This document shows, piece by piece, positions 37,001 through 49,517 of a stretch of DNA of 64,000 nucleotides; position 1 is the first letter of the stretch, and each line of letters begins with the position of its first letter. Both the position numbers and the translations under genes were made by a program. The notes beneath the pieces were generated by a model, which saw only the letters and a list, made by a program, of their open reading frames with translations, did not search any database and was not told the origin of the DNA. The stretch spans positions 5,081,275-5,145,274 of the forward strand of contig NC_045432.1 of NCBI RefSeq assembly GCF_902635505.1, read 5' to 3'. This stretch comes from Sarcophilus harrisii. Lineage: Eukaryota > Chordata > Mammalia > Dasyuromorphia > Dasyuridae.

Positions 37001-40000
37001 CCATCCAACCGCCTCCCAAATGCATGGGGGGCCCTGAGTTGGGAGGGTACGGTGATGAAAGGCTTAATGTTCGGACGGTCAGTGAGTTAGCAAGCGGACA
37101 GCGCTTGAGAAGGAGAGAAGGACTCCTGCCCTGAAGAAGGTGCCCACAGGGGGGCTTTTAGAAAAGTACAGGGTGAGGTTGGCCAGAAATGAGCAGGCTG
37201 GGAGGCTCAGGCCAAATGGAGGTGGTTTCAGCTTCAGGAAGGGAGGGGCAGGCCTGCTTGGGTCACGCGAGCTGTGGGGCCTGACGAAGCCGGAAAGGGT
37301 GTTTTGAGCAGGGGACCAGATGTGTGCCGGGCACCGCTGCCCAGCTGGCATTTGGCCCCAAATCGGAATGGAAGTGATATGGAGTTCGGGGTGAGTGGGG
37401 TGTCTTCTCCCTACCTGACGGCCACTACGTCCTCTTCTGACCCCACAGGGGTAGTGGAGCCTGTGGATGTGGTAGACAATGCAGACGGCACAAAGACGGT
37501 CAACTATGTGCCCAGCCGGGAGGGCCCCTACAGCATCTCGGTGCTCTATGGGGATGAAGAGGTTCCTCGAAGGTAAGTGCCCTACGGTGGGGAGGGAGCC
37601 AGCCACCTTTAGGAAGCAGGAAAGTCTGGCTTGGCGGATGAGAGGGGCAAAGAAATGCCACCTTTCCTAGCGGGGGTCTTGGGGATAAGAGGGTACGGTG
37701 CCCGATTGGCAATAGGGAGAACTGTTGAGAAGGGTCATCTAGGAAGTATGGCCCAGAGGAGCATGGGAAATGCCTCCCTCTCATTCTGTGAGTTGGGTGT
37801 GCTCGTTGGCTACTGTCAAGGTCATTGGATGTAGGAGAAGGGGGGAGGGTCCCTGGAATGTAAGTTTGTACAGGTTGGGATGGTAGGTCTTCTCTTCTCA
37901 GCCCCATCTAGGAGGTCGTGCCCCTCACGTGAGTTTTGTTTTGTTTCCCTCCCCACCTCAACCTGCTAGTCCCTTCAAGGTCAAGGTTCTGCCCACCCAT
38001 GATGCCAGCAAGGTGAAGGCCAGCGGCCCCGGGCTCAACACCACGGGCGTGCCCGCCAGCCTGCCTGTAGAATTCACTATTGACGCCAAGGATGCGGGCG
38101 AAGGCCTGCTTGCTGTCCAGATCACGGTGGGTTGGTCGGCTTCGGGGGAGGCAGTGTTCCCGGCTAATTGCAAAAGCCAAAAGCCAGCCTGCGAAAGGTG
38201 AAGGGAAGCCCTTCCTGGAGGAGGGGGAGCGTAGCCCCACCTTGGGATTCACGTACCAAGTGTTGCTTAGCAACCACTCCCGGGGGCCCAGAACTGGCTC
38301 TGACTAAAAGCCAGAGGAGTGGCGGGCCCAGTGTTGCCCCTTGCCTGCAAAAGGGTGAGCGGTGCACCCCTGCCCGGCAGGAGGCCACTCATGAGCAAAA
38401 CGCTTCTGAAGTAAGTGGCTACACGATAGCGGAGCATGCTGGCTGTGTGGCAGGAAGGCTCTTCGTGCCAAGGGCCCGCCAAGGGGGCAAGGCACTGAGG
38501 AGGACCTGGAGGGGCTCGGGCGGGAGTAGCGGTGAGGCCTTGGCCTTGCCCTCAGAGAGCTGTCTGGGGAGTCACAAAGAGATGGGGGTAGAAGGGCAGC
38601 CTGGGGCGAACGGAGCCAAACTTTGGAGGAGGAAGGAGGAGGTCTCATCTTCATCCAGCCCGCCCCAGAAGTTCTTGGGCTCGCTGCCCTGCTCCCTGTG
38701 CGCTGCCTGCTGGGGCCGGTCGTGTCCCAGAGGCTGGCTGGCCTAGGTGGGAGTGGGGAGCAGTCCTGCCAGCTAGGCTCAGGGCAGGGGAGCTCCTCGG
38801 GCCAGGGACTTGTGTCCTGGGGCCCCATTGTCCAAGGTTCAGGAGAGCCAGGTTCACAGAGGCGCATGCTCAGAAAGGAACTCGCTGAGTTCGTGAAACA
38901 CGGTGATCCCAATTTTGCCACAAGTCGTGGGGCTCGGCTTAATCCCTGACTCCAAGTCAGGGATTGTTCTCGACTCCAAGAACACCCGAGTTCCAATGTG
39001 GGTCTGAGCTTAAGCACGCGGGTCCCTCGGCCATAAAAGAAACGGGCTGGACCACGGTCCTCCCAAGTCCTCTGGGGCCTCTAGCTTTCTTGGGCTCAGA
39101 ATCCTGTGGGCTCTTGGGTAACGTCCCCCACGCGGTGGTAGGTTCGGGGAGTCCCCTCTCATACTGGTTTCCTTCCTTTATGGCAGGACCCCGAAGGGAA
39201 ACCCAAGAAGACCACGATCCAGGACAACCAGGACGGCACCTACACCGTGTCCTACGTCCCCGACATGACGGGCAGATACACGATTCTCATCAAGTATGGG
39301 GGTGATGAGATTCCCTTGTCCCCGTACCGTGTCCGGGCCCTGCCCATGGGGGACGCCAGCAAGTGCACGGTGACAGGTGAGAGTGGCTGGTGGGGGAGGG
39401 GCCTCGTGCCCCCCCCGGGGGGAGGGGTTGGCGGGCCCCCTCCCCCCCAAGCCGAGGTCGGGTCAGCAGCCCTGCAGACACTCGCTTTCTTACGGACACC
39501 CCTCGTTTCACCGCTGCTCACCGCCCCCCAGTTGTCTGTGTGTGCGGACGCGTGTGTGCGCGTGCGTGTGTGGGTATGCAGGTGGCATTGGCACCTGGTG
39601 TGACCTGGTTTTCTCACTTGACCTTTCTCCTTGCTCTCTGCCCTTTCACCTCAGTGTCAATCGGAGGTCACGGGCTAGGTAAGCTGCTTGCTGGTGCATA
39701 CCCCAAATTTGTCCCCGTCCAGAGGGACAGGTTCCTTTCCCGCTTGTCCCGGCTCCCCTCAAACCGTTCACAGCTGCGGCCAGTCTGGGCGGTGCTGGGG
39801 GGGCAAGGACAGGGTAGACTCTGGGGTGGGGGGAGCCCCCTCGGGCGAGGCGCTCCCTCGAGGCTCCCCCCTCGGCCCTCGGGTTCTCTAGGGAGCGGCT
39901 GTGAGCTGTTTGGGTCGGGGGCATCCACAGGGACCATCTTTGCCAGGGAGCCTCGGGGTCTGGGGATCTCGGCACAAACGCTGCCCCTTTTCCCAGGGAA

Positions 40001-43000
40001 GCTGGGCCTGGTGCCTGGCTCTGTATGCCCTGCCCCCGTCACCTCCTCCAGGGGCAGCTGTCTGCCCCCATCCCTCCCTTCCTCTCTTCCTTGCTAGCTG
40101 AGGAAACCCCGCCTCCCCCTCCCCAAGGGCCCCGACCCAAGGACTGAGGGTGTGTGCCGTTTGCCCTGCCCCGCCCAGAGCGGGCCTCCGTCCCCTTCCC
40201 AGCCTTGGCCGGATCCGCAGACTCCTCTCCCCACCTCCAGGGGGTGCATGGCAGGGGGGGGAGGGGGCGTTGCTGGGGAGGTGGCTCCGCCGGCATGGCA
40301 GAAGACAGTGTTCTGCATCTTCTCGCACCCCCCCGCCCCCTGTTCCCGGCCCACTAACCCATTGCTCCTCCAAGCCCGAGCAGTGACGTTGCTTCGTGTG
40401 ACCCGGGGGCCCCGACTTTGGGGAGAGCGGAGAGGGGGGCCCGAGGTGACCCTCGCAAAGGGGGCCGGAGGTTTATGAGGGAGGGAACTCCGCAGTTGGG
40501 CCTTGAAGGCCGGGCCAGCCAAAGGCCAAGATGGGGGGCTGTAGTTGCACACGTTCTGGCTCCCGGGGAGGGGAGAGAAAAGGCCCAGGAAGGTGGGGGC
40601 CACATTGTGCTTGTGTCCCCGGGGCCCGGCCCGGTCCGGCGCCCCTCTCGCGATGGGTGTCATGTAGGCCTGTCAGGGTTGGTGCCATGTACGTGGTCGG
40701 TGTATCGCTTTTAGTGGGGTACTCACAGAAGAGGGCCAGGGAGGCTGGGAGAATGGCCTCAGCGGGGGCAAGGTGGCACAGGGGGCGGGTGCCGCAGGAA
40801 GCTGGAGGGGCGGAAGCCAGACCACTGAGGAAGAGCCTCAGGCGGCTGTCCCTCATGTCGGGAACCCAAGGGCGCTGCTGAGGAAACCCAGGGGTTTGAG
40901 CAGTGAGGAAGGGGAGGGCGGCAGCCGCTCCAGGGCAGGCGGCTGGTGCACAGAGCGCATTGAGCTCTGGGTACCAGGGGATGTTTAGATGTAAGATTGG
41001 CTACTGGTGGGCCGGGACGAAGCTTGTGTACCTGAGAGCGGAGGAGACTTTAGTGGAGACGGCCCGAGAATCAGCCGGGCCCCCCAAGCGGAGGTGGGGC
41101 GAGCTAAAGCGCCCCTTGCGGCCCTCTTGCCGTGAGCGCACCCACTGTGTGTGAGCACAGTGGGTGCTGTCTCTGATAGGTCTAGTGGGATCTCACTGGC
41201 CACCGTTGGGTCCTTGGTAAAGGGGACAGGAGCTCTGTCTCACCTCCTCAGGCAGGGGACCCATTGGCCGGCCTCCCTTCTCATACGTACAGTCACCCAG
41301 ATTGTAGACACTCGGGGCTGGCGCCCCAATTCTATCCGCCAGTCGTCGGGGGGCAAGATAACCCCCGGGGAGCAGAGCGAGGGTGGCACGGAAACTGCTC
41401 GGGCCTAGACCTTCCCGTGTAACGAGGAGATGAGCCCCGGGGCGCCCCAGCCTTCGGTCCTTTGCTCTCAAACGTCACTGCCAGGCCCCGCTGCTTTAGG
41501 CTGCGGTGGGACCCGCTAGGCGGCTGCTGTTACTGCTGCTTCACCCCCTCCCAGCGTGCACTACCCCACCCAGCCGTCGCCACTACTGCTGCGCTAACCC
41601 CGCTGAGCCCCAAACATCTCACTGAACTCCCCCCGACCGCACTCGCGTGCGCGCACGCTTCACCCGGGTCCCGCCTGGCTCCCGCGCCCTGCCCTGTGTC
41701 TGGCTGCGCTGGCATCTCCCACGGGGTGAGCGTTCTCAGTCGTCAGGAAACTCAGGACTTCCCGCGGAACCTCGGCGCCCCGCGCGCTGCTGCCGGGGCC
41801 GGGGTTTCTCGGTTCCTTCCGCAAATCCTGGGAGGAGGGATGAGGCCACCGCGCTGCCAGGGCATGTGCCTGTCCTTAAGTGGAGACGGGCTGACGATGC
41901 ACACTCACTGCTACCACTGAGCCAGAGACTGCCCCTCCCACAGCCCCCCGGCACCCCAGAGGGCTCCCCCACCTTTGGGACGCTGATCGGCAGCCGGGCC
42001 TCGGCCGCTCTGAGCGAGGAAGGCGGGTCCACTGGATCGGGGTGGCCCCCGACACTATAGACAAGGAGCTACTTTTCCTGCCCACTGAGAAACTCCTCCC
42101 CCCCCCCCTTGGGACAGATGGGGGCTCCCTTGGCTGTGCTTGGGGAGTCGTGGGGGGGAGGGGGACCGCAGGCTCAGCCGAAGGCCCGGGCTCACCATCC
42201 CGCCCCTGCCCCACACCAGGCACCGGCATCGGCCCCACCATCCAGATCGGCGAGGAGACGGTGATCACTGTGGACGCCAAGGCCGCCGGCAAAGGCAAGG
42301 TTACATGCACGGTGTGTACCCCTGACGGCACGGAGGTGGACGTGGATGTGGTGGAGAACGAAGATGGGACTTTCGACATCTTCTACACGGCCCCCCAGCC
42401 GGGCAAATACATCATCTGCGTCCGCTTCGGGGGCGAGCACATTCCCAACAGCCCCTTCCAGGTCATGGTGAGTTGGGCCTCTGTGCCGGGCTCCCCGGCT
42501 ATCCACATGTTTGAGATTTTGGGGTCCCCGGTCATTCCCGAGGCAGGGGACAAAAGCCCCGGTTTCTGGGGAAGATTTTCCCACCCTGCCACCCTCATCC
42601 CTTTACCGACTACAAGAAAGCGAGAGGTGGAACGAGTAACGCACGGGAGACAATGCCGGCATCCTCGACGCCTCGGTTCCTGGGGCCCTTCCCTGGTCTG
42701 GGCCTGACTTTTTTCAAATGCCACGAGAGCTCCGATCTGCCTCACGGTCCCGTGTGAGGGTGGGGCCGGGGGTGTCTCTACCCCAAAGTCACCAGCTGGG
42801 CTCTGTTCACACGGTGCACCCACCCGCGTGAGTCCTTTGTCTGCCGAGATTCAAGCCGGGGAGTCTGTTCCACGGCCTCCCCCGGGTGAGAGTGCACCAG
42901 CCAAGCCCTTCCCCGCTGGCTGGCCCAGAGCCCCTTTTTTAGCTCTTTTGGGGCAGTGGGGGCAAGAAGCCAGATCAGGCGGGACGAGCCATTCCCTCTG

Positions 43001-46000
43001 GTTTCCAAAAGGGGGCCTGTCCAGCCCTTTCTCGCACCCCGTGCCGCATGCCCTCTAGAGGCCCAGGTGTTTTGCAGCTTAGATGCTGAGATGGGCCTGC
43101 TCCCATTATCCTAGCTGAGCACACTGAAGCCACAGGCATCGGCAGCCTGGCTCTCGCTCCCTGGTTCAGGCGTTCCGGAAGAAGGGCATCCTGGGTGGCT
43201 CCAGCTGGTCTGCCTGCTAATGGCCTTCTTTCTCCCTCTAGGCCTTGGACGGGGATCAGCCCAGCACTCAGCAGATGCGGGCCCAGCAGTTGGCAGCTCC
43301 GTATTCATATGCACCAGGCGTCCAGCAACCTTGGGTACGAGTCCATTCGCTCTCCTCTAAAACAGAACCAGAGGCTGCTCTCGGCCAAAGGACCCGGATC
43401 CATTAGAACGTGGGTCTTTGGCCGTTCCATAGTGGAATGGTCAGAGCACAGGGTGGCGAAGAAGCACCCTGGCCTCCATCTTGAGCCTTCTTTCTGTGTT
43501 CCTACTCGGCTGCTCCCTCACAGGGCCCCAGGGGTCACCCAGCCACCTGTGGTGGGTCCATGGTTTTCCCACTGGAAAAACATTCAGTCATAAGGAGCCT
43601 GGTATAAACGCTGGGTGCTGAGGGTGCAAAGACCAAGGTCCCCAAAAGCTTATGATATACTAGGCCAAGTCTCTGAGGTCTGAGAGCCTGCCTTCCCACC
43701 AAGGACCGAGGCAGGAAGAAATCCCAGTACGGAGAAAGAGGTCCCTCTGACTGAGTGCACCTCATTCCTCCTCCCTCTCCTCAGCCTAGCCCCGGTTCAC
43801 TCATGGCTACCACCCCTAACCTGAAGCATCTTTATCTCTGCTTTTGCTTCACAGACAGCAGAACGGCCGATGGTGGGCGTGAATGGGCTCGATGTCGCTG
43901 GCCTGCGGCCTTTTGACCTGGTCATCCCCTTCACCATCAAAAAGGGAGAGATCACAGGTGAGGAGGAAAGCCGGGGGAGAGGGGAGCTGGAGGCCCGCCA
44001 CGGCTCCTCGTCACGGGCGCCGAGCAAGGCCTCCTCCGGCCGCCTCTGAGTCTCTGGTCCCCGCAGGAGAGGTCCGCATGCCGTCGGGCCAGGTGGCGAA
44101 GCCCTCCATCACGGACAACAAAGACGGCACCGTGACCGTGCGCTACGCCCCCACCGAGGCGGGCCTCCACGAGATGGACATACGCTACGACAGCATGCAC
44201 ATCCCAGGTGAGCCCGACCGCTGCCTGTTTGCCGCCAGTGACTCTTGACATGGGAAGCCTTGGAGAAGCCTGGCTAAGCTGGGTCGCACCGCTTGGGCGG
44301 GGGTGGGAGGCAGCTAAGCGGGCCCAGCCCTGGGGTTAGAGCCCCAGGGTAGGCTCCGGCTTCCAGGGCACCAAACGGCCCACCTGGCTGAGCCCTAACC
44401 CTACCTGCAGGAAGCCCGCTGCAGTTCTACGTGGACTATGTCAACAGTGGCCATGTCACCGCCTACGGTCCGGGCCTGACTCACGGACTAGTGAACAAAC
44501 CAGCCATCTTCACTGTCAATACCAAGGATGCAGGGGAAGGTAAGGAGATGGGGCTCCCCTCTAAAGCTAAAGGAGTAGGCTTTGGGTTTGCCCGCTACCT
44601 TCTCTTCCTGGTTTGGGAGGTTGTGGAGCAGTTCCAGAAGGTGGATAGAGGGGCCACGGCCAGCCTCCGATACGGGAAGAGCCTGCATCTGACCCCAACT
44701 AGAGCGGGTTCCATCGGGGAGGGAGTGTCCACACTGTAGGTTCCTACAGATCTAGGACAGGCCCTGTGATGAACCTGTGTCAGGGTTCCCCCACCAGTCA
44801 GTGACAGGGCTGCCAGTGGACCCAAAAGTGTTGTCAAGAGTCACATCGCATGACTACAGGTGTGGAAGGCAGTGGGCCCAGTGGGGCCAGAGGAACTGAA
44901 TCAACCCCTTAGGTTTACAGTCAACTTGGGTGGGGCCTTCTGCCTGCCAAATTGAGTAGGAATTCTCAACCAAAACACGGATGGAGGGGAGACCTGAGTA
45001 GGCCGGGTAGGAGGGGAAAAGCCGTCCTCTGGGAATTGAGAGCTGCCCACTAAGGACCTGCCCGGTCTCCTCCCCATCCAGTCCTCACCTTGTAGTCCAG
45101 CCTCCGCCAATAAGCTCGACAGGCTCTCCACCCAAACTCCCTTGCTGGCCTTTTCTCCTTACACTCCCCCACGCTTTGTCCCAATGCCAGATCTGTCTCC
45201 GTCCCCAACATGTGTCACCCTCCCCCTCTCGATTCGTTTCTGGGATGGCCGGGTCCATCCCCTCTTTCACATTCCTGCAGGTGGGGCTCACCACTCTCAC
45301 AGAGGCCATCTTTCTGTGCCGGCTCCCTGTTATTGGGGCTTTGCTTTATGGCTCCCCCTTGTTTTCCTGTCACTTAGGTTTCCCGGCTCAGGTTTCCCCA
45401 GGTGTCCCTTCTGCCCCTTCCGGGGAGCCTGCCCTTTATAACGAAGAAGAATTGTCTTCCTGACTCTGCTCGCCTCTTTCCCTCCACTTCCTTTCATGGT
45501 GTTTATCACCTCTTAGAAGAAGACACGCCCCAACGTGTCATTGTATTCCCATACCGCAGTCTGCCGAGCCATCCCTCGAACGACCGGGCGTCTCCTTGGT
45601 TTCCATCTGTAGACGGTCACTTCAGTCCTTAGAGTGGGTGTCCAGCCATGGCCCCCCCTAGGCCTAGGGGTGAGGGCAGGGCCACTTGACTCCTTCCCCC
45701 ACACAATCGCAGAAAGTTTGGCCCTGTTGTTTGTGCTCAGGCCACCAACTTCGACTCTTCACGTGGTGGCCCCCCTGCCAGTTTGCTGGAGGGGCTCCCT
45801 CCAGGAGTGTCATTCAGCTCCTCAAACTCTTTGGGGAACAGACTTTTGGCAGGATCCGTTGCTTCTACGGATGGTTTGTGGTCGGAGCTTATCTCGTTAG
45901 TCCCCTCAGAGTTTTTTAAATCGGCCCCTTGTCGGCCATTTGGCACGAAGGTCCCCCCACCCCGTCTCCCATCCCTCTCTCAGCCTAGTCACGGTAACTG

Positions 46001-49000
46001 TGTTCACTGCAAAGCTATTTGATTGAAGTTAATTGAAACGGACGTGGTTTTTTTCACCGCCACCCACCCTTGGGTGTTTGCATTTACCTCTCGACCACAC
46101 CTGGGAAAGGGCCCGGCTCTCCCTTTTCAGTTTTTATTCAGAGAAGTGCAGTGATCTGGTGAACTGAGAGCTGGCCTTGTGACACCTGGGATTGAGCTCT
46201 GCTTCAAGCATACCCTGACCACTGTGTAAACTGAGGCGAGCCCTCAGCACTCTGGGCAGCTCCCTGAGGCTCTGCATTGCACATGTTGGGGATGGAGAGA
46301 TGCGCCGTGGCCCTCTCCCCTCCCAAGAAGCTCCTTCTTTCACTGACCCCATCTGAGCCCAGTCTCTAACCCAAGCTCATGGTCTGCAACATCCAGATGC
46401 AGGCGGCGTATGGGGTGGGATGGACGTGTGGTCCCGGCAGTCCGCTGGGCTGCTCTCTGCTTTTCCCAGTGATTCTTACTAAATAGGGAGGACTCTTTCC
46501 CGACAGCCCCGGGCTCATTTCTCGGAACCTCCACAGACACAGCCCCGGGACAGTGGCTGTAGCCCCATTACTTCTTCCTGGGCGGTAGCGTGCCCTCCTC
46601 CCCTTCCTTTCTTAACACGTATTCCCTGCTGCCGCCTCCTCCTCCTGACAATGCGAGCTCCTCAAGGAAAGGAACCCGTTGTGTGTCCCCAGTGCTGACG
46701 TGTACACATGTACACCTGTAGACTGTGTGGGGGTGTGCGTGCGGGTGTGTGTGCGTGTGACATGGAGGTGCTGAACAAAAACCGATCATTTGGATCAAGC
46801 CTCAGGGAGTCCCTGGGAGCCTCCCCCCCCTTGGAGCCTCCGGGCTCACGCTGTGCCTTCTCCAGGGGGCTTGTCCTTGGCCATCGAGGGCCCTTCAAAG
46901 GCCGACATCAGCTGCACAGACAACCAGGATGGCACCTGCACCGTCTCATACCTCCCGGTCCTCCCAGGGGACTACAGTATCCTGGTGAAGTATAATGACA
47001 AGCACATCCCCGGCAGCCCCTTCACAGCCAAGATCACAGGTATGGGGCTCTTGGGGCAGGCGGGACAATCTTCTCGGCCCCATCTCGGCTCCTAGACCAG
47101 TTGTTAGATTCCGGTAAAAGTGTGAGACCTAAGGGCGCGGGCAAGGAAGTGGCAGTGCGCAGGAACGCTCCCACACCGCCTCCGGGCCGGCTCTTCCCCA
47201 GCACAGCCACAGCACCGAGTCTCCAGCGTGTGTCCCGTTCCCCCCCACCCCCCACAACCGATCGAGGAGAACATCGCAGGGGAGGGAAGAGCTCTGGATT
47301 TTGTTCGCCTCCCAGCGTGGTCACTCTCCCCACAGGTGACGATTCCATGCGTATGTCCCACCTGAAGGTGGGCTCGGCTGCCGACATTCCCCTCAACATC
47401 ACGGAGACCGACATCAGCCAGCTCACGGCAACGGTTGTGCCCCCGTCGGGCCGAGAGGAGCCCTGCCTGCTCAAGAGATTGCGCAACGGCCACGTTGGTT
47501 AGAAAGCTCCCATTTGCCCTCCTCTAACCCTAGGAACAAAGGGAGAAAGTCCCGGGGTGCCAGTTTACTGCCAAGTGCAATGAAAGACTTAGTGGTAACT
47601 CCAGCCGTCCCAGTCCCAAACCCAAACCGGCTGCCCAATGGGAAGTAGTGATCGCTCTGGTACCACTGGCGTTCAAGAAGGTGCCCACCTACCGGGGATG
47701 GCACGCCTACTGGCATCTGTCAGACCTCAGAGATACCAAGTCAGGCTCTGAAAAGGGCTTCGTGGGCAGGCCCAGAACCAAAGGCTAAATCAAACACAGT
47801 GAAACGGAAGAGGGAGGAAAGGAAGGTCTTCAGCTTGCTTTCGGAGCAACCAGGGCCATAGGGTTGGGGCCAAGGAGAGAAATGTAGGACAGAAGGTGAA
47901 GACGAGGGGCAGGCGCTGACTCGCAGGGAAAAGCTCAGGGACTCCACCGGTTTAGTGTAGTCAACGGGCAGTCAGGTGGGACCATGGGCTACGTTCACGG
48001 CTGCTCAGAAGGGAGTGGAGACCGTCCCTCATTGGTCGGGCCCGACTGGAACCATTGGAGGTTCGGCTAAGAGGGAGATTGCTAAGCTGGAGTCTAGAAG
48101 GTGACAACCAGGATGATGAGGCCGGTGTTCCAGCAGTGGAGGGGGACGGTCCCAACAGCTGGAGGAGGAGAGGGGGGTGGGGGAAGACAGAGAGACAGAT
48201 GGGTAGGGGATGAGGGGCAGGACTCCTCCGAGGGAGCTGCACAGTGACTCGCAGCCTAGTGGGGCTTAAGTGTTCTTCCCCGGATGCCCAGTCTTGTTCA
48301 CCGGGCTCTGTCGTGCCCGTCACAGGGATCTCGTTCGTGCCCAAAGAGATAGGAGAGCACCTCGTGAATGTCAAGAAGCACGGGCAACATGTCCCCAACA
48401 GCCCCATCACGGTGATGATCAGTCAGTCGGAGATCGGGGACGCCAGCCGGGTGCACGTCTCCGGCCAGGGCCTCCACGAAGGCCGGACCTTTGAACCAGC
48501 CGAGTTCATCATTGATACCCGGGATGCAGGTGACTGACCGCCCGGGCGGGGGGAGAGGGGAGGAGGGAGAGCCAGGCCGGACGAGTGGGCTGGACCTCGT
48601 CTTGCTCTGTCTGGCCAGGCTACGGAGGGCTCAGCTTGTCCATTGAGGGTCCCAGCAAAGTTGACATCAATACTGAGGACTTAGAAGATGGTACCTGCAA
48701 GGTCACCTACTGCCCCACAGAACCTGGAAACTACATCATCAACATCAAGTTTGCTGACCAGCATGTCCCAGGTGAGTGGCGGGCCCTTAGGGATGGGGCC
48801 TGGCCCCAGCCTGAGCCATGTAGGAAAATGGGGGGGGGGGGGGGGGAAAGCCAGAGAGGAAGAGGGAGAAAGAGACAGAAACATGCTATCCAGGACCTTT
48901 CTGATGTTCCCCGTGAGTGTGCATGTGCGCACATGCTGCTCCGAAGCAGCCCGGCCAAGGGAGGCAAGCTGGCTTCCTTCCTGGCACGTTGGCGTGACAG

Positions 49001-49477
49001 AGCCCATGCTACGCCCAGTGAGCCTTGTCCCGTGTCCCTTGCCCCCGGCTAGGATGGTAGGTATGGCAATGGGACCCCGCTCATGGGGAGCAGGCTGATA
49101 ACCCTGCTTTTTCGGAGGAGAGGGCACGTAATACATGGTTGAATCCTACCTTCTGCAGGCAGTCCCTTCTCCGTCAAAGTGACCGGTGAGGGGCGCATAA
49201 AGGAGAGCATCACTCGGAGACGGAGAGCCCCCTCGGTCGCCAACGTCGGCAGTCACTGTGACCTCAGCTTGAAAATCCCCGGTAGGTGTACCTGAGGTGG
49301 CACTGGCTGTGGCTTCCCTGCCCGGGCCCTCCCATGATCCCCAGGCCGTAAGTCACTCCAAAGCTAGAAGAATCCAATCGGAAACAAAAGCTTGAAGCCC
49401 TTCTGGTCTAGGAGGCGGGGCAGGGACAAGGAAGGAAGTTGCTTCCTGTGGGATCACAGCGTGTCACAAGAAGGGTC

Positions 49478-49517
<40 letters not shown>

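Larger units (their letters stand above)
44540..46865 (+). other. FLNA: FLNA intron between Ig 17 exons
   Basis: A 2.3-kb intron. Contents seen: a THER/MIR-like SINE (46135-46370) and an L2-like tail (46600-46720). The rest shows no clear element or exon. Confidence 0.6.
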
